59,173 nt of DNA from Pigoraptor vietnamica (lineage: Eukaryota; Opisthokonta; Filasterea): positions 1 to 59,173 of the forward strand of contig CALSCQ010003011.1 of assembly GCA_943704525.1 (NCBI GenBank). Direction: 5' to 3'. Shown piece after piece: positions 1 to 15,660 of this stretch. Within the stretch, counting starts at the first letter, position 1. The number at the start of each line of letters is the position of its first letter. The position numbers were made by a program, and so were the translations under genes. The notes under the pieces are model-generated. The model saw only the letters and a program-made list of their open reading frames with translations. It made no database searches and was not told where the DNA came from.

Positions 1-12
1 CACACACACGCG

Positions 13-53
<41 letters not shown>

Positions 54-64
54 GCGCGCGCGCG
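1..64. repeat. (CA)n/(CG)n microsatellite at the left edge
   Basis: Alternating CA and CG dinucleotides fill the first 64 bases. Pure purine-pyrimidine alternation of this kind can adopt Z-DNA. It may reflect the contig edge lying in a simple repeat. Confidence 0.95.
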
Positions 65-446
65 GCACGCACCCTATTTCCCCTTCTCTATCCTTTCTAT
101 CCTTCTCTCAGATCACGACGCCGCGCAGTGCCTTGTAAAGAGTTCCCACACAGGGTGGAATGACGCACCTTACGCGGCGTTCCGGCACGGCGGGTTCCGC
201 TGCGACGGCCTCGCAGAGAACAGTCGTCGCGTGCGTCTCGTGCACAGGGAACGGGTGAAGGAGCGCGTCGACAGAGAAGCTCTTGGCCTCTGAGGGGATG
301 CGGTTTGAATGCAAAGGAATTAGTTGACAGGGCAGCAGAGAGCTGTGGGCGAACTTAGAGCAGACCACCAGCACACCCGCTTCGACATTCCAAATAACGC
401 GCGGTCGACTCAATATAACCGTTCTCCCCTTAGCAAACTGCGAGAG
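65..446. other. spacer / 3' flank, no supported gene
   Basis: This stretch lies downstream of the stop codon of the minus-strand gene at 447-1783. It holds a 101-residue minus-strand open frame with no recognisable domain and no splice support. It is most simply the 3' untranslated region of that gene. Confidence 0.5.
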
Positions 447-1783
447 TCAGCGACCCTCACGCGCTAGCCCACCGACAATGTCCTCTTCCCTCTGCTTGCT
501 CTCGCGTTCCTCTTGGACAGCCCTCTCCATCTCGTACCATCGCCCGAGCGCACTGCAGCACTCGTCTTCGTGCGCTTGCCTGAACCGCGAAAGCGACTCC
601 AGCCGCTTTTCCTCCTCCTCGTCCAGTTGTGCATCCTCTTCCTTCTCTCGAAGAAGGTCCAACGCACCGCCGTGCGTTTCTCTGCTCCTGTCTCCTTGGT
701 CGATGATGTCGGGGTCGGCCTCAAGCCCCCTGTCCCACTTGCCCATCGGCGCGTACGGGACGCGCTGCGACTCAACATCCGTCTGCAGCGACACTTTGAA
801 TGCGTCGCTCTGGGAGACCTGTGCAATGACGTTGTCCAATTAGCCGCACATCGCAGTGAGAGAGGGGATGTGCACACACGTGCTGCGAGATAGTAAGACA
901 GAGAGGGATGTGCAAGGCGCGCTGTGTAAGTAAAGACTGAGAGGAAGGATGTGCACTAACAGTAAGACTGAGAGGGGAATTGAGAGAGGGAGATGTGCAC
1001 TCGTGCTGTGTGACAGTAAGACTGAGAGGGATGCGCGCACACCGTGCTGCGCAATGGTCGGGTGTCGCATACCTTCAGTGCGTTGGAGGCCAGGTTGAAA
1101 ATCATCAGCGGTGTAATAGGCGCCGCATTCTTCTCCCGGTTCGACACGCCTTTCTCCCTCTTCTCAAAAGGCTCGTCAATGTCCTCGTGATCGTCGTCGT
1201 CGTCGCCACGGGCGATACTCTCGTCTTCGGTCACCGCTGCATAACTCTCTCCCGCGAGCGACGACACGGCACGTGCAGGGACGTCCGTGCGTGAGATGGG
1301 ACGCACGGGTGGTCTGAATTCGAGCGAAATTTGAATTAAATGCAGATTCAGCTGACCGATGGGCGCGATGAACTTAACTTACCGTGGTCTTTCGTCGTTG
1401 TCGCTCACGGCTCGCCGCTCTACTTTTTTCACCGGCACACTTTTCTCAACTGTTGCGACCGGATTTCGCACGTGAGTCCCAGTCGAGGCACCCTGGCGTG
1501 ACTTCAACGTCCCAAGTTGTGCGTTTGTCTGTCCACGAAGCTGCGCGATTCGCGACTGGAAGTCGTCCGCACGAGCCCTCGCAGACGTCGCGTGCGTTCT
1601 TTGGCGACACGTTGTCGTGATCTGGGCGGGCACATTGGGCGGCATTTCGAGGAGGGTCGGATGGCGGAGGGTAGGCGTATGACGCACAACGTGCGCGTGA
1701 GTCCGCACTGCCTTGTCCGAGGCCAGTGTTGCCGACATAATTATTGGGATTTTTTCAAGAGAACTTTCATGCCGTCGTGTCAT
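447..1783 (-). CDS. unrecognised acidic, coiled-coil-prone protein (3 exons)
   Basis: I do not recognise the family. Three exons join in frame: 1783-1383, 1313-1073 and 818-447, giving 337 residues. The donors are GTAAGT and GTATGC and the acceptors are CAG, read on the minus strand. The N-terminal exon is basic and rich in Arg and Thr. The middle exon has an Asp-rich run (DDDDDHEDIDEP). The last exon is a charged Glu/Arg/Lys-rich stretch with heptad character, including LDEEEEKRLESLSRF, likely a coiled coil. There is no signal peptide or membrane segment, so it is probably cytoplasmic or nuclear. The start is the first ATG of the open frame; an in-frame ATG at 1738 is an alternative. It is divergent from the eL34 gene and may share its promoter. 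Confidence 0.6.
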
Positions 1784-1960
1784 CCCTTTTTTTGAATTTC
1801 TCCCGCAACAATATTATCACGTGACTTAGCATCACGTGAGTCTAGTAAAGCATCCGGGGTGGGCCAATTGCACGAACGTGTGCGACGCCATCTCTCTCTC
1901 CCTGCGTTGCTCCCTCTCTGTCTCCCCCTTTGGCACACTGCTGAAAAGAGCACCATCCAA

Positions 1961-2011
1961 GCCATCGCCCTCTTTCTCTTTCTCTGCACGACCGCCGTTG
2001 CGTCCTTTGAG
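1961..2011 (+). promoter_or_regulatory. probable 5' leader exon of eL34 with TOP-like pyrimidine tract
   Basis: A run of C and T (cccTCTTTCTCTTTCTCTG) is followed 23 bases later by a clean donor (GAG|GTGAGC at 2012). A candidate acceptor lies just upstream of the ATG at 2377. Ribosomal-protein mRNAs in animals often begin with a terminal oligopyrimidine tract, which couples translation to growth signals. Here the tract and donor are seen, but the transcription start is inferred. Confidence 0.4.
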
Positions 2012-2376
2012 GTGAGCGCGGTGATGCGTGCGATGGATGCGTTGCGTGGTGTGGATGGTGCGGATAGCGATGCTCTGCTATTGGGCGGACGTTTTGGGAA
2101 TTAGATTTTACAGTAGTGCTTGTTTCTTTGCTCGGGCTCCTTTCTTTCTTCCACTGAGCCTCTCAATGTGGGGAAGTGGCTTTGATTTTGAAGTTATTTA
2201 CAAAGTTTTGCGAAATTGTGTCTATGACATCTCCGTCGTGTTGGTGTACGTCGAGTGTTATGCGCTCCTATCTGTGGCCCTCGAATCCATTTTAAACATT
2301 TATTCCTTGTCTGAGGTCGTCTCTGACCCTGATTCGTGTCTTGCAACCTTTGCCTCCGTAGCGGCATATATTAGAA

Positions 2377-3175
2377 ATGGCACAGCGTGTCACCTACCGC
2401 CGGCGTCTGGCGTACAACACGCCCTCGAACCGCATCCGCAAGGTCAAGACGCCCGGCGGTCGGCTCGTTGCGCAGTACACGCGCAAGCAGGGCACGATCC
2501 CCAAGTGCGGCGACTGCGGCCTCAAGCTCTCTGGTGTAAGTTGTGCCTTGATTCGCTTGTGGTTTCGCATGCTTGTTTGAAGGGAACGGTGTATCAAAGT
2601 TGACGAGCGCCCCTGCTTTCTGTTGGGGGGACACGCTGTTAGTCGTCTCGTTTTCCACTCGGCTGTGAGCCGTGTTGTTGTTGTCAGATTTGTGAGCTGT
2701 CGTTAAATTTGCGGCTTTCGCTGGACACAGGTGACGGCCCTCCGCCCCAAGAAGTACATGAGCGTGTCGAAGCCCCAGAAGACGGTCACGCGCGCGTACG
2801 GCGGCTCCCGCTGCGCTCACTGCGTGCGCGAGCGGTGGGTGCATGTGTGACGTGCGAGGCCGCACTATCTTATTTTTGCGATTCTTTATTCTCCGGCGTG
2901 TTGTGCCTTTCATGCCACGATGACGATTTGTGGTCTTTCGTTACTCTCGAAGTGGAGAGGAGAGATGTCGTGGACTGATAGTGTTGTACTGTGAGATTGC
3001 GTTGACTCCATTGGACAGAGCGTAACAGACTGACGCTGGAGCTGAGCTTGGGTTCGCTGCATTTGCCTGACAATTTCGTCCCATTCTATTTTGCAGCATT
3101 GTCCGCGCCTTCCTCATTGAGGAGCAGAAGATCGTGAAGCGCGTGCTCAAGGCCCAGGACGTCAAGAAGGCCTAA
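2377..3175 (+). CDS. RPL34: 60S ribosomal protein eL34
   Basis: This is a structural protein of the large ribosomal subunit. Exons 2377-2535, 2731-2834 and 3097-3175 encode 113 residues, close to the usual ~117. The N terminus ([15 protein letters not shown]), the segment [18 protein letters not shown] and the C-terminal FLIEEQKIV match animal eL34. Two CxxC pairs, KCGDC in exon 1 and CAHC in exon 2, can form the zinc-binding ribbon. Introns have GTAAGT and GTGGGT donors and CAG acceptors. The start is the first ATG, in family-conserved context. A further intron in the 5' leader is likely. Codons are strongly GC-ending, as in other highly expressed genes here. Confidence 0.97.
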
Positions 3176-3646
3176 GCGTGTCGTGCGTTCGCCCACATTG
3201 CCCTCTGTTCGGTCGGCGTGTTTTTGAAATTGCGCGGAGCGTGCGCTGGGTGGCGTCTCTTCCCGGTTGTTGTGGCATCGGAGCCGCAATTGGAGGGCGC
3301 CATTTCGGGGCTCGTGGCCGCGGCACGCCGTTGCCCTCTAAGTTCGCGCTCATAAAAGAGGCGAAAACGTTAGACTTCTTTTGTGCATGTGGATTGCTGT
3401 GCGGGCCGTGTTATGCAGGGTTGTGAGGGTTGTCCTGGGTCAATGGCGGTTTCATCCTCGACCATTCCGTCATTTTTGGGAATGGCAGTGTGCCGGCTGC
3501 ACGTTCTCCTGCTGTCAGTCTCGGACGATAGATAGTCGCGGGCCTCTCGTTACGCGCAAGAGTCGAAATTAACCGTTCCGACATTAGATGCGAAAAGCTT
3601 TATGGGACAATGCAAGCGAAGCGAATAGGCCACTGTGCTCACATTT
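3176..3646. other. convergent intergenic spacer
   Basis: These 471 bp separate the 3' ends of two convergent genes. I see no conserved frame or repeat, only presumed 3' untranslated sequence. Confidence 0.6.
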
Positions 3647-5145
3647 TTATGCGGACAGCGCAATCGAAGCGAGCAGCGCAATGGCGATTGTGGCACCAAG
3701 CGATGTCCCCAGCACAGCGCCCGAATTCCGCGGCGTGAGTCCAATGGCGGCGTCGTAGTGCAACGAAGTCGAGAACGACGGGAACTCGAGCGAGACGGAC
3801 ACGAGGTACGTGTCCCTGTTGAGAACGGGGACGATCGCGCGAAAGGCGCCGTCGACGAGCACGACATTGGACACATCAACAAAGCCAGTCTGGTCAATCG
3901 TGTAGCGTGTCTGGTTCGGCGAGATGGCGGTAATGCGCTGCGAGGGCCCCTTGCTGCTGCTGGTCGTCACGTCCATCGTGAGGACCAGCTCGTTGGCCGG
4001 GCTGAGAAAGGGCCACCCCTCGAGGTCGACCGCAAATTGGAGACTGTCGAGATCCACCTCGAAAGTTCCGTTGCCGACTGGCGCATGCATGTTACTAAGA
4101 AGTGCCGAATACAAGGTTAGAGAACATGGCCTCAGAAGGACTTCACACAAGGCAGCGCTACTAGTGAAACATGACACTCAGAAGGACTCTTTAACATCGA
4201 GAGCATTCAGGGTGATAAAATAACCATTGCATGCATGCTTCACTCTATCTGCGTGAGCGTGGGATGGAGAATGCGCTCGCACGAATCCCTCTGCGCACGT
4301 CCCGCACTCACCGCTCGTACTTGGTCGCCGTGATATTCATCGCGACTGTCTTCCCAGCCACAGTCATGTCCCTGGTGGCGAAGCGGACAACACTCGCGGC
4401 GAGCGGTGCGCCGTAGGCGTCCGCGCGGCTCGCAGACAACGGTCCAACCCATCTGTGCATCGGCACAAAAACCGTGAGCGTGTGCGCGGGTGTCGTTGTC
4501 AACCCGTTAGCACGTGAGCGCAAGAATAATGTGTGCCGCTGTGCGCGTGAAATGATATGTCTCCGACACGAGCAAACTACAGCCACGGCTAGGAAGTAAG
4601 GGTTGCGCAAACAGCGGCGACTGGCGACCCACGTGTAGAAATACAGCCAGAGGTTGTCCACTCTGTTAGCGGTCGCAACGCCCGCTGGTGTCTGCTCGAT
4701 GAGCGAGTCGATCTGCACGCGAAAGAAGCGACCGGGAACCGCCTGCAAACCGCGCAAACAAATTAGCCAACTTCCTCACACAGGGAGCACTTTGGCATTA
4801 AACACATACCACACACACACACAACGCATATACATCGTATCAAAATTCGCACATGCGTAGTACATTTCTGGCCATTCAGTTAGTGACACACAATACGCAC
4901 GTGAATTGACACACCCGTGCAAAACTCACCGCCGATGCCATCTTAATTTGCCCCGAATAGCCGTAGAAGGACGCCACCACTCCCCCCGACGTCCACGTTA
5001 CGTCGTTTGGTACCGACACCGCGCTCGTGAGCGAGACAGCGCCCGCAATCGCAATCACGACAACGACCAGCGCGTCGGGCGATATGCGCCCACGTCTGAG
5101 CCATTGGGCGCACAAAGGATGCAGAGATCCCACCTGGGAACTCAT
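3647..5145 (-). CDS. unrecognised membrane-associated protein with hydrophobic N and C ends
   Basis: The family is not recognised. Exons 5145-4930, 4742-4312 and 4094-3647 join in frame to 364 residues. Residues about 25-45 (ALVVVVIAIAGAVSL) form a signal anchor after a short basic N terminus. The body is rich in Val, Thr and Asp in a beta-strand-like pattern. The last 23 residues are hydrophobic (GTSLGATIAIALLASIALSA) and end the protein with no tail, as in a GPI-attachment signal or tail anchor. The GTG-initiated extension upstream was rejected in favour of the ATG at 5145. Part of exon 2, roughly 4620-4450, looks less protein-like and could be an in-frame intron. Function unknown; a surface glycoprotein is the simplest guess. 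Confidence 0.55.
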
Positions 5146-5466
5146 CGCACTCACACACACACTACCCTATAAACGGCTGGAGAGTGTCTCGGAACCGACT
5201 ATGCCGAGTTGGCCAGGCAAAAAATGCAGCCTCGCATCAAGTAGAAACAGACGAACACTTCACCGCATGCAGTGCCAGTAATGCTGGAAAGGAAGTGGGT
5301 GCGAACCGTCGTGGAAAAACGACGTGAGAAGATGCAGAGTTTCTACAGTACGCGAGTGGTGGTGGCTGTCGCTAAGGAATGGGGGCACCCGGATGTTATT
5401 TGTTACACATGTTACACAGATTTTTGACGTCATGACAGCGCCATACTGACGAATTGGGAAATAGCC

Positions 5467-5473
5467 TATAAAA
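5467..5473 (+). promoter_or_regulatory. TATA-like box upstream of OST48
   Basis: TATAAAA lies 339 bases upstream of the OST48 start codon, ahead of the CA repeat. It is the best TATA match in this spacer. Function is inferred from position only. Confidence 0.3.
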
Positions 5474-5570
5474 CTACAAAAGAGGGCCGGTCGTTCAAAT
5501 TAATTGGCCCGGTTCGAGTACGGCCTTGTTTCGATCAGCTGGGCTGTCCATGTGCGCCACGCACACACTG

Positions 5571-5571
<1 letters not shown>

Positions 5572-5662
<91 letters not shown>
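5572..5662. repeat. (CA)n microsatellite
   Basis: About 45 nearly perfect CA units lie in the probable 5' leader or promoter of OST48. Confidence 0.95.
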
Positions 5663-5665
<3 letters not shown>

Positions 5666-5805
5666 CGCTCTCTCGCCCGACCCTGCAATGCAACCAACGA
5701 CGCGGGTGACCAGATGCAGCGAGCCCTTATAGCAGACTGCATCTCGATGTTATTGTCGTCGTCGCGCTGTGTAGAAAGTCCATCTTATTCTCCGTTGTCG
5801 TTGCA

Positions 5806-7913
5806 ATGGCGTCGCGCGTCGTTTTCGCGGTCGCGGTGGCCCTTGCCGTCCTCTCGGCCTGCGCGGCTGTGCAGGGTGGAAAGCGCACGCTGGTGCTCCT
5901 CAACGACCACAGCATCAAGCAGTCGCACTCGATCTTCTTTCGCTCCCTCACAGGTTCGCATCTACAGCCACTTTGTATGCAAGCACACACACTTACTCAT
6001 TTGCTGTCTCTCCACTCATGTCTCGTTGCCGGCAGTGTATCAATGCGCATCTCAGCGCCACCTTGGTCGTCTCTATTCTCCTTTCTTTTCACTTACGCTT
6101 TCGTTGCGGTTATTCAGATCGTGGCTTCGAGCTCTCCTTCGCGCTCGCCGACGACGCTTCGCTGGCCCTCAGCAAGTACGGCGAGTTCCTGTACGACAAC
6201 GTCATCCTCTTCAGCCCCGGCGTGGACGAGTTTGGCGGCTCGGTCGACGTGACGTCGCTGCTGCAGTTTGTGGATGCCGGTGGCAACGTGCTCGTCGCGG
6301 CCAACAGCGCCATCTCGGACCCCATCCGCGAGTTTGCGAGTGAGTGCGGCGTCGAGTTTGACGAGGAAAAGGCAAGTGTCGTATTGTTTTGGAGCGTTGC
6401 GTTGCGGTATGGGATTGCGTTGGACTGCCTGTTTGTCACATGCGAGCTGCTGTTGGTAGCCGTTGCTCCAAGGTGACCCTTTGCGCGCGTGTCACAGACG
6501 GCCGTTATCGACCACTTCAACTTTGACGCGGCTGACAAGGGCGACCACACGCTCATTATTGCCGACGACATTGCTAAGATTGAGGCGAGTGCGTGGGAAA
6601 AAAGAGACTCATATTCGCCACACCTGTTGACATAGGGGTGCACCACGCACACGAACGTGCGCACGCAGTACAATTCATTGCGATATGTCCGCCTCACATT
6701 TCAAGGACTAACACACAACTCGCGCACAACAGGCCATCGTCGGTCCCAAGCCCATCGCCCCCATTCTCTTCCGCGGCATTGGTCTGTCGTACAAGAAGGA
6801 CAGCGCCCTCATCCTCCCTGTCGTCCGCGCGAGCGCCTCAGCCTACAGCTACTTCACCGACGAGAAGGTGCGCTACGCTCACACAGGAGTGGCTACATTA
6901 TTTTCGCGTGTGCGCTTGCCTTCCAGTCCCCAGCTCGGCTTTTAAGTCGTCTGTCGATTGTTAATTTGAGCATTGGTTGACATCGAATGCATTTTTTTTG
7001 ACGCACCTTCAGATCACCACGCCGCCCCACGTGGTCGGCAAGGACACGGTCCTCGTCGCTGCCCTCCAGGCGCGCAACAACGCCCGCGTCGTCTTCAGCG
7101 GCTCGCTTGAGCTCTTCAGCAACAACTTTTTCCAGTCGACCGCCCGCGGGAAGGAGGCCGGCAACCGCGTCCTCGCCACCGAGCTGAGCCGGTGGGTTTT
7201 CCACGAGCGGGGCGTGCTGCGCATCGGCAACGTGTCGCACCGCCGCGCGGACGACCACGTGACGCCCGAGGTGTACACGATCATGGAGGATCTCGTGGGT
7301 ATCTTTCTCCTCTGTGCGCTTGTCTCAAATTGATCGTCCTCTGTGCGCTAGTTCAATTCGGACTCATCCCTGTGCGTTTGTTCAAATCGATCGACAATAG
7401 CGAAATGTTTCTGCTGGCCAGGCATGGCTGTTAGGCTTTTTAGATGTGTGTTGTGCACGCACAACGTTGTCTGCACTCGTGTGCTCACGTTGCACTACAC
7501 TCGTCTCTGCGATCGCACAGGAGTACTCGATCGAGATCTTTGAGCAGCGGGACGGCAAGTGGATCCCCTACAAGGCCGACGACGTCCAGCTCGAGTTTGT
7601 GCGCCTTGACCCCTACATCCGCACGGCCCTCAAGCACGACAACAAGGGCAAGTTCGAGACGAGCTTCAAGATCCCCGACGTCTACGGCATCTACAAGCTC
7701 AGCATTGACTACCGGCGCGAGGGCTACACGTACCTCGAGCACGCAACGACCGTCTCGGTCCGCCCCCTCCGCCACAACCAGTACGAGCGGTTCATCGTGA
7801 GCGCCTACCCGTACTACGCCGGCGCCTTCTCGATGATGGCCGGCCTGTTTGTGTTTGCGCTTGTGTTCCTGCACAACCGCCCGCCTGCGAGCGAGAAGCC
7901 CAAGCAGCACTGA
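5806..7913 (+). CDS. DDOST: oligosaccharyltransferase 48-kDa subunit OST48
   Basis: This is the non-catalytic ER membrane subunit of the complex that transfers glycans to Asn residues of nascent proteins. Exons 5806-5953, 6118-6371, 6498-6584, 6733-6867, 7013-7294 and 7521-7913 encode 432 residues, the usual length. A signal peptide ([20 protein letters not shown]) precedes the mature start. Family hallmarks include [58 protein letters not shown] and [14 protein letters not shown] membrane helix ([15 protein letters not shown]) and a short KPKQH cytoplasmic tail end the protein. The introns after codons 134 and 163 must use GC donors (AAG|GCAAGT and GAG|GCGAGT), because the frame and homology exclude nearby GT sites. 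Exon 5 probably ends before GTGGGT. Confidence 0.96.
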
Positions 7914-8366
7914 GACCGCCCCGGAGGCGTATGTGGGTCACTGCGAGTGCGTGGCGTGAGTTCTGCACTTTGGTCGGCGTCGCCGCGTTTTTTTTCGGGA
8001 CGCTATGTACAATAATAACAAACATTGAACGGTGCGTCTGCCTACTTGACGATTTGGAACGAAGAAAGGAAGGCCAATTAAACCTGTTTACATTTCAGTG
8101 GACTTATAAGAGGGTGGCGCTCAGTTTGCCAGCTGTCGCGCGACATCAGCGGTTGCGTACCATACAACGGCAACAACCACAAGCAAAGCGGCGCCGATCG
8201 TCCCCAACAGTCTGAAATACAAAAGTGAAAGAGAGAGAAAGAAGACGCGCGATACGCATAGCACGCACGCAACAGCTGCAGCGACAGCACGCGCAACGCG
8301 AACGACGCGAGATGGAAGGGACAAGAGAACACAGGACGGCCCTGTGAGAGCTGCGTGAGACGCCCT
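7914..8366. other. convergent intergenic spacer
   Basis: This is presumed 3' untranslated sequence of OST48 and the forkhead gene. No other feature is visible. Confidence 0.6.
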
Positions 8367-10036
<1,670 letters not shown>

Positions 10037-10720
10037 TGTCGCGAGTGCGCCAAACGCCAAGCGCCGGCGCTCCCTCTTCCCTCGGAGTTAAACGAGCTGG
10101 GTGGTTGACGCGCGCGTGTGCACGAGGCCACCGCGCTCCGCCAAGCGTTCGCTCCCGCGCCGCCGGCGTCGCACAGCACGTGCACGAGACCCGTATGCAA
10201 ACCCGAAATCGAGAGAGATGGGGTGCGCACTCAGCACCGCCCACAGTAAATCGTCGACCGAACGGCCATCACACGCCCCGACCCCGCCGTCGCGCACACG
10301 CACAGACGCACGCCCTATACGTAACAGCCCTTGGGGCAGTGTGCGCACTCAATGTTGCTGCGATGAGGGCCCGCGACAGGCCGCGCAACGCAGAACAACG
10401 TCCGGAGCGAGACGCGGGACCGGCGTGGCTGAAAAGCAACGCCCTGGCGAAGCCACCCCTGCCACCCAGAGGACGGGAAGCGCTAAACGGGGAGATCGCA
10501 CGTGCGACGGGGGGTTATTCGAGCGAATTGAGCGGGCGGGTCGTTCTCGCACTGAGGTTGGGCGGTGGCCACCTGTCAAAACCTATCGACTGAAACACCG
10601 AGGTGCCGGAGGGGGATGAGGACGCCGGTATGCTCACTGACACTGACGCGCGCGAACATACGCACATACCTCGCAGTGGTATGGTCGTCTGCGTGTCTGG
10701 GGCCGGGAAAGGAAAAGCAT

Positions 10721-10782
10721 GCGTGTGCGTAGCGTGTGCGTGCGTGCGTGCGCGCGCGTGTGTGTATGTGTGTGTGTGTGTC
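10721..10782. repeat. (TG)/(CG) dinucleotide tract
   Basis: Alternating TG and CG units with few interruptions, in the forkhead/zinc-finger spacer. Confidence 0.8.
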
Positions 10783-12238
10783 TCCAACATTGCTGAGCCA
10801 GGGTGGCTCGCGTCTGATTGGTCAGCCGCTGCATCACCCGTCCACATGTTTATTTCATCGCTCTCTCACTATGGAAAATGTATGGAGAATATGTTTATTA
10901 GCAACTAGGGCCTCTGGAATGTGAACGGGGGGTGGTTCGTTTCGGGAAAATAAATTGAAATTGATCCCGAAATTCCGTGCAGAATTGCCACCCAAAAATC
11001 AAATAAAGTGACAGGATGTGACATAAGAGGAAATTTTTTTCGCCGATTTCTCGCTTCAAAAGTGCTCACATTGGAATGTGATGACCCACACGCCCGTTTC
11101 AGCACGCATCCGCGGCTCGAAAGTAGTGTGCGTGTGGAGTTCACAATCTGGCACATGCGGTTTATTTGACAACTGTCCACACGGCATTGGCACTGTGGCA
11201 ATTCAGCATGGTTATCGTCGGCAGGTACGTGGTGGCCCCCATCAGTATTCGGTTCAGTATTGAATTAATCACTAAGGGAAAGCGATTCTTTGCGTTTCCG
11301 GCGAAGTGCCCAAATTCAATTATATCATTCTCGTATTAATTGGTCGTTGCGTCTGCATTCACAAAGGTGCAGTGAAGTCCCCCTGTGAGAACGGAAAATC
11401 TGTTCAACGGGCAGCATTCTGTTGTCACGCCAGTCTAGGCGACCTCGAATAGCTGCAACCTGATTCAATCAACGACCGATTCACAATGTACATGCCGGCA
11501 CAATTGCACAATGCACCAGCGTCGTCGGACACGAACCGGCTACAACCAGTTCGTGAGGCCTGTCCTCGCCGAACGCGGTGCTCTGCATTCGCAGTACAAT
11601 AGAAGCCTTCGGCGCAAATTCGAGGCATTTTAGTTCAATCATGCCAGTGCACGGCACTTGGAGGCGCAGCAATGTCAGGCGCCAAAGGCATCTCTGCAGA
11701 TCGAGTCGAACAAACAAGTGGATTGCAGGCCGTCCGCTTGGCGATCAGTATGAACTTTGACGGCGAGAATGTGCGTCAAAGCGAAAAACAGCCCCTCCAA
11801 TGGCGACTGAAACAAAGGAACAAAGAAGGACCGCATGTCGCGCGAGGGTCGGAATGCGCTTCGAGAGCGGAAGAGAGTCAAGAAAGGCAAGTGACGCGTG
11901 TGAGTGCAGCCAACTGGAGCAATGCGCCTATTGTTCTCGGCTTCAGAGTAACCCGGTGCAATCCCGGATTTGACAGCGTGTGTGTGCATGGCGCATGGCG
12001 ATTGGTCCTTTTTTTTTCAAAAGGGCGCTGTGAATTGAGACGGACGGCCGTTTTTCGGAACAATTCGCAGCCATTTTTCAATTTATCGGCCGGTCAAGAC
12101 CCCACTTGTCTCCATTAAATTGAGCAATTTTCAAATTTTTGTGACAAAAGCGTGCTGCAATCAAATAAATGGGTGCTCCTGCTTGTCCGTGACCCTAACC
12201 GGGGCAGTTTGTTTGGGGCACCGTCGACGTCTCGCCTC

Positions 12239-12268
12239 TCCCTCTCTCTCTCTCTCTCTCTCACTCTC
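12239..12268. repeat. (CT)n tract
   Basis: A short pure CT run lies upstream of the zinc-finger gene, within generally pyrimidine-rich sequence. Confidence 0.8.
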
Positions 12269-13079
12269 ACACAGTCCACTCCTATTCGCATCCTTTCCGT
12301 GCGTGTCCGCTTAGTGTCCGTGTGCGTGCGTCTTGGATGTCTACAACATGGACGCACGTTGCGCTTTATGAGAGTTAGGAGAGAACACAGGGTCTGTGTT
12401 CCTGCTCTATTCGCAACGGTTTTTTTTCCTCTTCGTTTTTTCTTTTTTCGATTTCTTTTTCTTTCTGTGTTATTTCGTATTCTCTCTCTTTTTTTTTCTC
12501 TCTCTCCCAACGGTGTGCGAGCGCAGAGGAGGCTCTTTCGCACACTCGTCAGACGCTGATTCACTTGTGGTCAGCGCACCAAGCTCTCATAACATCTCAC
12601 GCAAAAAAATTCACTTCACTCCTCTCACTCAAAACTCATTTCGAGAACCGTTGCGAATACTTTCTCTTTGTTGTTGTTTCTGAGGATTTTCCGACGACTT
12701 CTTCGTGCCACTGTCTACGATTCGCTTCTACTCGCGACGAGCCCTTTGCCCTTTCGTCCTCAACGACAAATATCACGCCACTTCCGTCGCTGCGACATGG
12801 CGTTGTGTCTCTGATCGACCACACGTGGACTCGTTGCGCCTTCCCAACGCATTTCGACTTTCGCTTTACATCTTTTTCGGTTTTCCTCGATCTCGGTCGT
12901 TTTCGAGTGCCGCCGGCGTGCCTAGCGTCCCCGCGGTTCGGTTACGTCACATCATTTCTCTGTTCCTTTTGCGGAAGGAGCGCGAACCGAGCCTCTTCTC
13001 GCCCCGTTCCGCTCTGCGTGTCGACGACGATCTGTCGTGAGACGCCATTGTTTCCTCGCCAATCGGATTCCGATTTCCA

Positions 13080-15660
<2,581 letters not shown>

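Larger units (their letters stand above)
5146..5805. other. divergent promoter spacer with microsatellite
   Basis: The spacer lies between two genes that point away from each other. It contains a TATA-like element and a 91-bp CA repeat, both listed separately. Nothing else is evident. Confidence 0.6.
10037..13079. other. 3-kb divergent spacer between two transcription-factor genes
   Basis: No protein-coding frame with support was found. The stretch holds a TG/CG tract (10721-10782), an AT-richer core (about 10900-11400), a CT tract (12239-12262) and T-rich sequence (12415-12505). It is the longest gene-free interval in the window. It lies between the start codons of the forkhead and zinc-finger genes, so regulatory DNA and 5' untranslated exons are likely. 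Confidence 0.55.

Noticed and set aside
108-413. 101-codon minus-strand frame at the left end
   Set aside because: No domain and no splice support; it fits the 3' untranslated region of the neighbouring gene.
5512-5525. GGTTCGAGTAC as a tRNA B-box
   Set aside because: The B-box match is incomplete and no cloverleaf can be built around it.
5504-6343. 279-codon frame with a long Thr-His run overlapping the start of OST48
   Set aside because: The Thr-His run is translated CA repeat, and the remainder is out of frame with OST48.
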